DNA of 52,943 nt from Bacteroidales bacterium (lineage in GTDB: Bacteria > Bacteroidota > Bacteroidia > Bacteroidales > UBA932): positions 1-52,943 of the forward strand of contig JAKSJK010000007.1 in NCBI GenBank assembly GCA_024398095.1, in the 5' to 3' direction. The notes under the pieces were generated by a model. That model was not told the origin of the DNA, made no database searches, and saw nothing but the letters and a program-made list of their open reading frames with translations. A program made the translations under genes and the position numbers. This document shows, piece after piece, positions 40,408 to 48,033 of this stretch (position 1 is its first letter; every line of letters starts with the position of its first letter).

Positions 40408-42102
40408 ATGAAGAAGACGAACGCAAAATCCAAAGAGACAAACAAACTTACACTGGCACAGAGCCTCGACACCATCCTCCGCTGGGTCGGCAGAGATGAA
40501 TTCGAGATGGACGACGACGCAATATCCGAACCGAAGAAGGAGTACAGATATGTGTCAAAGACACTCGGCATCGACAGGGAGCAGTGCGAACTCCTTGCCG
40601 CAATCGTGGAACTCTCGCTGGGAGGCGATGCCAGTTCCAACAGGATTGCCGGCAAGCTGGGAGTGAGCAATCTGCAGTTCCTCAGCCGCAAGGAAAAGTT
40701 GGACGACCTGGTAGAGAAGCGCCTGATACGCTCCACCAACGGACGTCGCGGACAGGTCTACACGATTCCGGAGAGTGCGCTCAGAGCCATCCAGGACAAC
40801 CGCAAGCCCGAATTCGAAGACTTCAGCGGACTCAGCCCGATGTCACTGGTACGCAGGTGGAACTCCCTCCTGCACAGTTTCTGGAGAGATATCATCGAAA
40901 GAAGCACGCTTATCCGCGAGATAGGCGACCTTCTCCGCGCAAACGAGAATAACAGCATTGTCGCAAACCTGCGCGCCTTCGGCATGGAGGAACAGAGCGA
41001 GAATGAAAATCTCATCCTTATCTATATGATAGTCCGCAGCATCGTCTTCGGAGAATCCCGCTGGGGATGGGAGGATTACGGACGCCTCTTTGACGATTTC
41101 TTCGACGAGGACGAAATCCGCACCAAGTTCGAAAGCGGCGAATGCCACCTCTTCAAGGCCGGTCTCGTGGAATACGCAAACATCGACGGCATGGCCGATC
41201 CGCAGCATGTGGTTCTCACGGAGAAGGCCCATGCAGCCTTCGTGGCCGAACTCAGAACGCCCGAGAAAAACACCATCGAGCGCAGCAAGAATGTCATCCT
41301 GGCCAAGGACATCGCAGAAAAAGAACTCTTCTACAACGAAGAGGAGCAGAAGCAGGTGGACACGCTCACCAGGCTGCTCTCGCAGGAGAACTACGAGAAC
41401 GTGGTGGCCCGCCTGAAGGAGAAGAATCTCCGCCAGGGATTCAATGTCATCTTCTGGGGTCCTGCAGGCACCGGCAAGACAGAGACTGTCTACCAGGTAG
41501 CCAGACGTACCGGACGCAACATCCATCTGGTCGACCTTTCCGAAATCAAGAGCAAGTGGGTCGGCGAGAGCGAGAAGAACATCCGCTCCATCTTCGAAGA
41601 GTACAGGCAGGCGGTACGCAAGTCCAAGAAGGCGCCTATCCTCCTTTTCAACGAGGCGGACGGCATCTTCTCCAACCGCAAGAGCGGGGCGGACAACGCC
41701 GTGGACAAGATGGAGAACACTGTCCAGAACATCATCCTTCAGGAAATGGAAAACCTCGAAGGCATCCTCATCGCCACCACCAACCTTTCCGAGAACCTCG
41801 ACAAGGCCTTCGAGAGAAGGTTTCTCTACAAGGTTCACATGCGCAAGCCCGGCAAGAAGGTAAAGGCCAGGATATGGACTTCGATGGTGGATGGACTTAC
41901 CGAGACAGAAGCCCTCTCCCTTGCCGCCGACTACGACTTCTCCGGCGGCCAGATTGAGAACATCTCCCGCAAGATGACCATCAACTACATCCTTACCGGC
42001 GGATGGGGCATCAGCGACATCAGGGAGATGTGCGACAGCGAGAAGCTGGAATCCAAGGCAAAAACCAAGCGCCCCGTAGTGGGTTTCCGCCAGGGGGCGT
42101 AA
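40408..42102 (+). CDS. AAA ATPase with N-terminal winged-helix-like region
   Basis: A 564-residue cytoplasmic ATPase. Residues about 55-125 resemble a winged helix (ELLAAIVELSLGGDASSNRI ... LVEKRLIRSTNGRRGQVYTI). A helical middle leads to one classical AAA module. It has Walker A GPAGTGKT (351-358), Walker B ILLFNEAD (411-418) with Asn in place of the usual Asp, sensor 1 TTN (457-459) and arginine-finger candidates R470/R471 (FERRF). It is the first gene of a three-gene cassette with a MoxR ATPase 45 bases downstream and a VWA protein. It probably remodels protein substrates together with them. The target is unknown. Confidence 0.85.
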   Translation: MKKTNAKSKETNKLTLAQSLDTILRWVGRDEFEMDDDAISEPKKEYRYVSKTLGIDREQCELLAAIVELSLGGDASSNRIAGKLGVSNLQFLSRKEKLDDLVEKRLIRSTNGRRGQVYTIPESALRAIQDNRKPEFEDFSGLSPMSLVRRWNSLLHSFWRDIIERSTLIREIGDLLRANENNSIVANLRAFGMEEQSENENLILIYMIVRSIVFGESRWGWEDYGRLFDDFFDEDEIRTKFESGECHLFKAGLVEYANIDGMADPQHVVLTEKAHAAFVAELRTPEKNTIERSKNVILAKDIAEKELFYNEEEQKQVDTLTRLLSQENYENVVARLKEKNLRQGFNVIFWGPAGTGKTETVYQVARRTGRNIHLVDLSEIKSKWVGESEKNIRSIFEEYRQAVRKSKKAPILLFNEADGIFSNRKSGADNAVDKMENTVQNIILQEMENLEGILIATTNLSENLDKAFERRFLYKVHMRKPGKKVKARIWTSMVDGLTETEALSLAADYDFSGGQIENISRKMTINYILTGGWGISDIREMCDSEKLESKAKTKRPVVGFRQGA

Positions 42103-42147
42103 GAAAAACGGACAGAAAGCGTAGATATAGACAGAAACAATTCGCAT

Positions 42148-43224
42148 ATGGGTAATATCACAGCAAACATAACAGAGCTCAGGACCATCCTCGACAGGCT
42201 TCCTGCCAGCCACAACCTGATGCTCGTAGGCAACCACGGAATCGGAAAGTCAGAGATCCTGACGGAATACTTCAATGAGAAGGGCATGACGGTGAATGTC
42301 CTCATGCTCGGACAGATGAGTGACAGCGGAGACATACTCGGCCTCCCACGCAAGAATGAGGTCACAGGCAAGACTGAATTCATGCCGCCATACTGGTGGC
42401 CGACAGACGGCAAGCCGGTCTGCCTCTTCCTCGATGAGCTCAACAGGGCACGTCCGGAGCTGCTGCAGAGCGTGATGGACCTCTGCCTCAACCGCAGGCT
42501 TGCCGGCCGCGACCTTCCGGAAGGCAGCCGTCTCATCGCCGCAATCAACTACGGCGACAACTACCAGCTGACCGATCTGGACCCGGCCCTGGTCAGCCGT
42601 TTCAACATCATCAATTTCAGGCCGTCCGTCGAAGAGTGGCTCCTCTACGCCAAGAAAAACGGTCTGGACGGCAGGGTAATCGGATTCATCGAAGAGAACC
42701 ACACCTGGCTGGACAAAGACCCGGATTCCAAGGAAGGTGCTGACACCGGAGTAGACAAGAGTGTGGACAGACGCGCATGGAAGAGGGTTTCCGACGTCAT
42801 TCTCGGCAGAGACAGCCTTGATGCGGTGGACAGCAAGCTGATTTCCAGCATCGTTGGTCCGAAGGCGACATCCGCATTCCTGGCAAGCGCATCAAGCAAG
42901 AAACTTATCTCCGGAGCCGAGGTGCTCAAGGACTTTGAGAAGTGCCGCAAGAGACTGGAGGCATACGAGCTCCACGAGCTCAGCATCGTCTCCGAGGGTA
43001 TCTTCCGTCACCTTGAGCTGGAGAAGGTCGGGAAAGACGAGGCGAAGACCTACGCCAAGAACATCGACGACTATTTCACTCTCCTGTCAAAGAGGAAGAA
43101 AGAGGCCTGTGCACACTTCTGCACCCTGTTCACCAACAGAACCTATCCGAAGGCGGTCACCTTCATCTCCGTGAATGTGCCAATCCTCACGCTGGCAATG
43201 GTCAACTATGTGGAAAAGCTCTGA
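42148..43224 (+). CDS. MoxR-like AAA+ ATPase
   Basis: A 358-residue AAA+ ATPase of the MoxR/AAA_5 type. Walker A is GNHGIGKS (28-35) and Walker B is CLFLDELNRA (D96, E97). Sensor 1 is SRLIAAINYGDNYQ, and DPALVSRFNIINF carries the arginine finger. MoxR proteins usually pair with VWA-domain proteins to assemble or metallate client complexes; the VWA partner starts three bases after its stop. The nucleotide sites look intact, so it should be an active ATPase. The client is not identifiable from neighbours. Confidence 0.9.
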   Translation: MGNITANITELRTILDRLPASHNLMLVGNHGIGKSEILTEYFNEKGMTVNVLMLGQMSDSGDILGLPRKNEVTGKTEFMPPYWWPTDGKPVCLFLDELNRARPELLQSVMDLCLNRRLAGRDLPEGSRLIAAINYGDNYQLTDLDPALVSRFNIINFRPSVEEWLLYAKKNGLDGRVIGFIEENHTWLDKDPDSKEGADTGVDKSVDRRAWKRVSDVILGRDSLDAVDSKLISSIVGPKATSAFLASASSKKLISGAEVLKDFEKCRKRLEAYELHELSIVSEGIFRHLELEKVGKDEAKTYAKNIDDYFTLLSKRKKEACAHFCTLFTNRTYPKAVTFISVNVPILTLAMVNYVEKL

Positions 43225-43227
43225 TGC

Positions 43228-44385
43228 ATGAGGCAGAAAATATCTGAAATACTTGAAAGATGGTTCCTCACCGAGCCCCCCATGTTCATGGTTCTTTGTG
43301 CGCACGAGATCACGGAGAACCGCAGCATAGCGTGCCCCGTGAGGTGCGGCAAGCGCAGGTTCGAATTCAACCCGGACCTGCTTGTCGAAATGTCGGATGC
43401 GGCCATAGAGGAATGCATGAAGACTGAAGCGGTCCGCCTCCTGCTCAAGCATCCGTACGAACGTCGTCCGGACCAGTGCAGCGACCAGGCCATAGCCATG
43501 GGCTCGAATGTCACCATCGGAGACAGCTATAGGTATGACTCCTTCAATATCGAGCGCCCGGACGACTTCCAGCTGGATGCCGGACGCGAATACGAATACT
43601 ATTCGCGGAAGATCCAGGAACTGCTGCCAGATGGCGGGGACAGCGATGGTGACGGGAACAGAGGCGGCATGGACGGCGGCGAAAACACATGCGATGGCAG
43701 TCAGGGAAGCAAAAAAGCCTGGCAGGACCTCGCCGGTCTCTGGGAGGAGGATGAATTTGCCGCACAGATGATCAACGGCATCATCAACGAGGTCAAGGAC
43801 TGGGGCTCGATCGGCGGGAAAATGGCTGAGAAAATCATCGCCAGCACCAAGGCGAAGATAAACTGGAAGCAGGTCATGAGCGGATTCCGCGCCAGCATAC
43901 TGTCGTCAAGGAAGAAACTGACCAGGATGAGGCCCAACCGCAGGACCGAATTCGAAAACATGGGATCGGTCAGGGAATTCGACACACGTCTGCTGATTGC
44001 CGTGGATGTTTCCGGGTCCATTTCCAGCAAGACACTCTCCTACTTCTACGGAGTCATCCGCGGGTGTTTCAAGTACGGAATCACCGAGGTGGATGTATGC
44101 CAGTTCGACTGCGGAATCTCGCCGGTGGTAAACATAAAGAAGGCGCCAGATGAGATTCTCGTCCTTGGCAGAGGCGGAACATCCTTCCAGGAGCCGATAG
44201 ATTACGCAGTGCAGAACCGCTATGACGGCATTGTGCTGCTGACTGACGGATACGCCCCGACACCGGTTCTGCCGCAGAACTGCCGTACGAAACTGCTCTG
44301 GGTTTGCGAGAACAAGGCCTGCTTCAACGCCCACCATGGGTGGATGGAGAAACTCGGCCGCGTCTGCACGATGGAGCTGGCATAA
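43228..44385 (+). CDS. VWA-domain protein with DUF2201-like N-terminal peptidase-derived domain
   Basis: A 385-residue protein. The N-terminal part (about 1-110) resembles DUF2201 putative metallopeptidases. The expected HExxH helix reads AVRLLLKHPYERRP, so the catalytic His/Glu are lost. A Gly/Asp-rich linker (135-162) leads to a helical segment. The C-terminal VWA domain follows, with a complete metal site: D260-x-S262-x-S264 (DVSGSIS), T318 (GRGGTSF) and D340 (LLTDGYAP). It forms a pair with the MoxR ATPase immediately upstream. It likely binds a client through its metal site. A bidirectional terminator closes the cassette. Confidence 0.87.
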   Translation: MRQKISEILERWFLTEPPMFMVLCAHEITENRSIACPVRCGKRRFEFNPDLLVEMSDAAIEECMKTEAVRLLLKHPYERRPDQCSDQAIAMGSNVTIGDSYRYDSFNIERPDDFQLDAGREYEYYSRKIQELLPDGGDSDGDGNRGGMDGGENTCDGSQGSKKAWQDLAGLWEEDEFAAQMINGIINEVKDWGSIGGKMAEKIIASTKAKINWKQVMSGFRASILSSRKKLTRMRPNRRTEFENMGSVREFDTRLLIAVDVSGSISSKTLSYFYGVIRGCFKYGITEVDVCQFDCGISPVVNIKKAPDEILVLGRGGTSFQEPIDYAVQNRYDGIVLLTDGYAPTPVLPQNCRTKLLWVCENKACFNAHHGWMEKLGRVCTMELA

Positions 44386-44387
44386 CG

Positions 44388-44416
44388 AAAAAAGAGCCTC
44401 TTACGAGACTCTTTTC
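44388..44416. terminator. Bidirectional terminator between the VWA gene and tRNA-His
   Basis: AAAAGAGCCTC (44390-44400) and GAGACTCTTTT (44405-44415) flank loop TTAC. All 11 pairs form on the minus strand, one of them G-U; there is one mismatch on the plus strand. A/T runs on both sides. Confidence 0.8.
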
Positions 44417-44419
44417 GGG

Positions 44420-44497
44420 TGGGGTGGCAGGTGGGACTCGAACCCACGACATTCAGAACCACAATCTGACGCTCTAACCAACTGAACTACGGCCACC
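44420..44497 (-). tRNA. tRNA-His (anticodon GTG)
   Basis: Minus-strand cloverleaf with the extra 5' G (-1) of tRNA-His. The D stem is GTTC/GAGC, the anticodon stem TCAGA/TCTGA with loop TTGTGGT (anticodon GTG), and the T arm GTGGG-TTCGAGT-CCCAC. CCA is encoded. The acceptor stem GTGGCCG/CTGCCAC has one C-U mismatch at pair 6-67. Confidence 0.93.
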
Positions 44498-44532
44498 GTG
44501 TTGTTTGGGACTGCAAAGATATATAAAAAAAT

Positions 44533-44589
44533 CTATTGTGCAATCCCGTGTACATTATTTTTTTATCTTTGTACACGAAAGTGCAATAG
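44533..44589 (+). promoter_or_regulatory. Promoter with an imperfect inverted repeat (candidate operator)
   Basis: The -7 box TATCTTTG is at 44564-44571, 23 bases before ATG 44595. It sits between two inverted arms. CGTGTACA (44547-44554) mirrors TGTACACG (44570-44577) perfectly, and CTATTG (44533-44538) mirrors CAATAG (44584-44589). The nearest TTG (44536-44538) is 25 bases from the -7 box, longer than standard. Dyad symmetry over a promoter suggests a dimeric regulator. Confidence 0.55.
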
Positions 44590-44594
44590 AAAAT

Positions 44595-46376
44595 ATGAAT
44601 AAAGAAATCAAGCTCTCCCTCGTATACCGTGACATGTGGCAGTCTTCCGGACGCTACGTACCTAGAGTCGATCAACTTAAAGAAGTTGCCCCTGCCATCA
44701 TCAGAATGGGATGTTTCGACAGAGTCGAGACAAACGGCGGCGCATTCGAGCAGGTCAATCTGCTCTTCGGCGAGAATCCGAACAAGGCAGTCCGCGAATG
44801 GACCGCACCTTTCCACAAGGCCGGCATACAGACCCACATGCTCGAGCGCGGACTCAACGGCCTACGCATGAATCCGGTTCCGGCAGATGTCAGGGAGCTC
44901 ATGTACAAGGTCAAGAAGGCCCAGGGTACAGACATATCCAGATCCTTCTGCGGTCTCAATGACCACCGCAACCTCAAGCTTTCGGTGGAATATGCAAAGA
45001 AGGCCGGAATGATCTCGCAGGTGGCACTTTCAATCACCAACTCCCCTGTCCACACCGTAGACTACTATATGGGAGTCGTAGATCATGTCGTGGAATACGG
45101 CTGCGACGAGATCTGCCTCAAGGATATGGCCGGCATCGGACGCCCGAGTTTCCTGGGCGAACTCGTCAGGAGAATCAAGACAAAATATCCACATATCAAG
45201 GTGCAGTATCACGGCCACACAGGCCCGGGCTTCTCACCGGCTTCGATGCTGGAAGTCGCCAGAGCCGGAGCCGACTACCTCGATTGCGCAGTCGAGCCTC
45301 TTTCCTGGGGCAAGGTTCACCCGGATGTGATTACCATACGCGAAATGCTCAAGGCAGACGGTTTCCTCGTCAAGGACCTGGATATGGACGCCTACATGGA
45401 GGTACGCAGCCTCACCCAGAAATTCATCGACGACTTCCTCGGCTACTGGATAGACCCTAACAACTCCCATATGAGCTCTCTGCTCGTGGGCTGTGGCCTG
45501 CCTGGCGGCATGATGGGTTCCATGATGGCCGACCTGCAGGGAGTGCACGGCGCCATCAACGCAGGCCTGCGCAAGCAGGGCAAGCCGGAACTCACACTCG
45601 ACCAGTTGATGGTCAAGCTCTTCCAGGAAGTTGAGTATGTCTGGCCGCGTCTGGGATACCCTCCTCTCGTGACTCCGTTCAGCCAGTATACCAAAAATAC
45701 CGCAATCCTGAACCTCATGAACGTGCTTCAGGGGAAACCTCGCTGGACAAACATAGACAAGGACACCTGGAACATGATACTCGGCAAGATGGGACAGCTC
45801 CCGGGCCAGCTCGCACCGGAAATCGTGGAACTGGCAAAGGAGAAAGGTCTGGAATTCTACACCGGCAACCCTCAGGACGCCTTCCCGGACGAGCTCCCTA
45901 AGTTCCGCCAGATGATGAAGGAAGAGGGCTGGGACGAAGGCCAGGATCAGGAAGAGCTGTTCGAGTTCGCCATGCACGAAAGACAGTACAGGGATTACAG
46001 GAGCGGAGTGGCAAAAGCACGCTTCAACGAAGACCTCGAGGCCCGCAAGGCAAAGGCGGGAGCGCCTGTCGTCATCACCAGGCCGGTTGTCGAGATGCCG
46101 AAGTTCGACGTGGAGAAGATACTCTCAGACAATCCTGGTGCAACTCCTCTCCAGGCTCCGGTCAAGGGACAGGTGCTCTGGCAGGTGGATGTGGCGGACA
46201 AGTCCTGCGCTCCGGCAGTCGGCACAGAAGTGAAGGCCGGCGAGACCGTCGGATATATCCAGGCATTCTACGGAATGGAGCCTATGGTCGCAGCAGTCGG
46301 CGGACGCATCGTCGCAGTATGCTCCCAGCAGGGCGACAAGGTTGAAAAGAACGAAATCACAGCATTTATCAAATAA
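44595..46376 (+). CDS. Carboxyltransferase (pyruvate carboxylase B / oxaloacetate decarboxylase alpha-like) with biotin-lysine-less C-terminal domain
   Basis: A 593-residue protein starting at ATG 44595 (MNKEIKLSLVYRDMWQSSG). The HMGL-like carboxyltransferase barrel keeps the metal and active-site features: YRDMWQS, the KDMAG motif and YHGHTGPG with paired histidines. A helical region follows. The C-terminal fold (about 515-593) resembles a biotinyl domain. Where EAMKM should be, it reads QAFYG, with Y559 at the biotinyl-lysine position. It cannot be biotinylated there, so it may use a separate carrier or have changed function. It precedes a HAD phosphatase gene by 14 bases. Confidence 0.85.
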   Translation: MNKEIKLSLVYRDMWQSSGRYVPRVDQLKEVAPAIIRMGCFDRVETNGGAFEQVNLLFGENPNKAVREWTAPFHKAGIQTHMLERGLNGLRMNPVPADVRELMYKVKKAQGTDISRSFCGLNDHRNLKLSVEYAKKAGMISQVALSITNSPVHTVDYYMGVVDHVVEYGCDEICLKDMAGIGRPSFLGELVRRIKTKYPHIKVQYHGHTGPGFSPASMLEVARAGADYLDCAVEPLSWGKVHPDVITIREMLKADGFLVKDLDMDAYMEVRSLTQKFIDDFLGYWIDPNNSHMSSLLVGCGLPGGMMGSMMADLQGVHGAINAGLRKQGKPELTLDQLMVKLFQEVEYVWPRLGYPPLVTPFSQYTKNTAILNLMNVLQGKPRWTNIDKDTWNMILGKMGQLPGQLAPEIVELAKEKGLEFYTGNPQDAFPDELPKFRQMMKEEGWDEGQDQEELFEFAMHERQYRDYRSGVAKARFNEDLEARKAKAGAPVVITRPVVEMPKFDVEKILSDNPGATPLQAPVKGQVLWQVDVADKSCAPAVGTEVKAGETVGYIQAFYGMEPMVAAVGGRIVAVCSQQGDKVEKNEITAFIK

Positions 46377-46390
46377 GTATATAAGAAACG

Positions 46391-47284
46391 ATGGCAGAAA
46401 ACTACAACAAGGTCCTCACCCCGGAAATGAAGGCAAAGCTTCGCAAGATCAAGAGACTTGCGCTGGACATGGACGGTACAATCTATCTCGGAAGCAGGCT
46501 CTTCCCTTTCACCCTTGACTTCCTCAAGTCTATGAGGGACAACGGCATAGGATACTCCTTCCTGACCAACAACCCGACAAAGTCGGTTGCCGACTACCTC
46601 CAGAAGCTCGCCAAGATGGGCATCGAGGCCAACGAAGACAATATGTACACCACATCCCTGGCCGCCATCGACTACATCAAGACTCACTATCCCGAGGCAA
46701 AGAGACTCTTCATGCTGGGCACCCCAAGCATGGTGAGCCAGTTCGAGAAAGCGGGCTTCGAAGCTTGCGCTGACGACCCTGCAGACAGACCGGATGTGCT
46801 TGTGGTGGCATTCGACACAACCCTCGAATATCCACGTCTCTGCCGCGCCGCATGGTGGGCATCCCAGGGATTGCCATACATCGCGACCAACCCCGACAAG
46901 GTCTGCCCGACAGACCAGGAAGTAGTACTCGTGGACTGCGGCTCAATCTGCAAGTGCATCGAGCACGCTACAGGACGCAAGCCAGACATAGTGCTCGGCA
47001 AGCCGGATCCTAACATGCTGACAGGCATCATGCAGAGGCATGGCCTTGAGGCTGAAGAGATTGCAATGATAGGTGACCGCATCTACACCGATACAGCCAC
47101 CGCCCACAATGCAGGCGCAGTCGGAGTGCTCGTTCTCTCCGGCGAGACTACAATCGAGACCGCCCTCGCTGTTGCAGAGGACGCACGCACCAACCCGGCA
47201 CCTGAATTCTTCCCTCCTGACTTCATCGTGAGGGACATCCAGGAACTCGGAGAGATGATTCTCGAGGCCCGCAAGGACGAATAA
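46391..47284 (+). CDS. HAD superfamily IIA sugar-phosphatase-like hydrolase
   Basis: A 297-residue phosphatase of the NagD/4-nitrophenyl phosphatase type. Motif I is LALDMDGTIYLG (D26, D28), motif II FLTNNPTKS, the motif III region is VLGKPDPNML, and motif IV is MIGDRIYTDTATAHNAG. The IIA cap lies between motifs II and III. The substrate could be a nucleotide or sugar phosphate. It probably shares the carboxyltransferase gene's transcript. It ends 59 bases before radC. Confidence 0.9.
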   Translation: MAENYNKVLTPEMKAKLRKIKRLALDMDGTIYLGSRLFPFTLDFLKSMRDNGIGYSFLTNNPTKSVADYLQKLAKMGIEANEDNMYTTSLAAIDYIKTHYPEAKRLFMLGTPSMVSQFEKAGFEACADDPADRPDVLVVAFDTTLEYPRLCRAAWWASQGLPYIATNPDKVCPTDQEVVLVDCGSICKCIEHATGRKPDIVLGKPDPNMLTGIMQRHGLEAEEIAMIGDRIYTDTATAHNAGAVGVLVLSGETTIETALAVAEDARTNPAPEFFPPDFIVRDIQELGEMILEARKDE

Positions 47285-47343
47285 CAATACACAAGACAAG
47301 TCGATATAAGAGTGACGGGCGGGTGCCTCGATGAGGACTCACC

Positions 47344-48033
47344 ATGAAACTCAAAGAACTTTGCTCAGATGAGCAGCCGAGGGAGAAGATGCTTGAAAAA
47401 GGAGCATCTGCCCTCACCAATGCCGAACTCCTGGCCATTCTGCTCAGGACCGGAGACGGAAAACTCAACGCCGTGGAAATCTGCAGAGACCTGCTCAAGC
47501 GGGCCAGCGAAAGCTTGTGCCAACTTTCGGACTGGTCTGTGGACAGATTGCAGGAAATCAACGGAATAGGGCCGGCAAAGGCCCTTACCGTAGCGGCAAC
47601 CTTCGAGCTGGCCAGGCGCTGGTTCTCGGAGAAGTCCCACCTCAGCGAAAGCACCATCACAAATCCTCTGGCGGCCTGCAGACTGCTGCATCCGCACCTG
47701 AGGAGTCTCAGTCACGAGGAAAGCTGGATAATATATCTGAATCGGAACAACGCGGTGGAAGGGCTGGAGCAGCTTACAAGCGGGACACTCACTGCAACCA
47801 CCTTCGACACCCGGGGAATCGTACGCAGAGCCATAGAAAAACACGCATGTAGCGTAATCCTGTCTCACAACCACCCTTCAGGAGACCCCAGGCCCGGCCA
47901 GGCAGACATCGAATGTACCCAAAGGATACGGGAAGCACTTAGGGCATTCGAAATCAACCTGCTGGATCACATAGTCATATCGGACGGATGCTTCTTCAGC
48001 TTCGCCGACGAAAAAATATATCCAATTGATTAA
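47344..48033 (+). CDS. radC: RadC family JAMM-domain protein
   Basis: A 229-residue protein. An N-terminal helix-hairpin-helix region (about 62-90; VDRLQEINGIGPAKALTVAA) is followed by a JAB/MPN domain. The zinc motif is H175-x-H177-P-S179 ... D188 (HNHPSGDPRPGQAD), all intact. The name DNA repair protein RadC is historical; the biochemical role is unsettled. Its stop overlaps the convergent rpoN stop by four bases. Confidence 0.95.
   Translation: MKLKELCSDEQPREKMLEKGASALTNAELLAILLRTGDGKLNAVEICRDLLKRASESLCQLSDWSVDRLQEINGIGPAKALTVAATFELARRWFSEKSHLSESTITNPLAACRLLHPHLRSLSHEESWIIYLNRNNAVEGLEQLTSGTLTATTFDTRGIVRRAIEKHACSVILSHNHPSGDPRPGQADIECTQRIREALRAFEINLLDHIVISDGCFFSFADEKIYPID

Noticed and set aside
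40843..42237. Minus-strand open frame opposite the AAA ATPase
   Set aside because: Low-complexity Leu/Val/Glu-rich translation with no motif; the plus-strand gene is certain.
40408..44385. AAA-MoxR-VWA cassette as BREX, Dnd or CBASS defence
   Set aside because: No methyltransferase, phosphatase, nuclease, cyclase or other hallmark gene of those systems is present.
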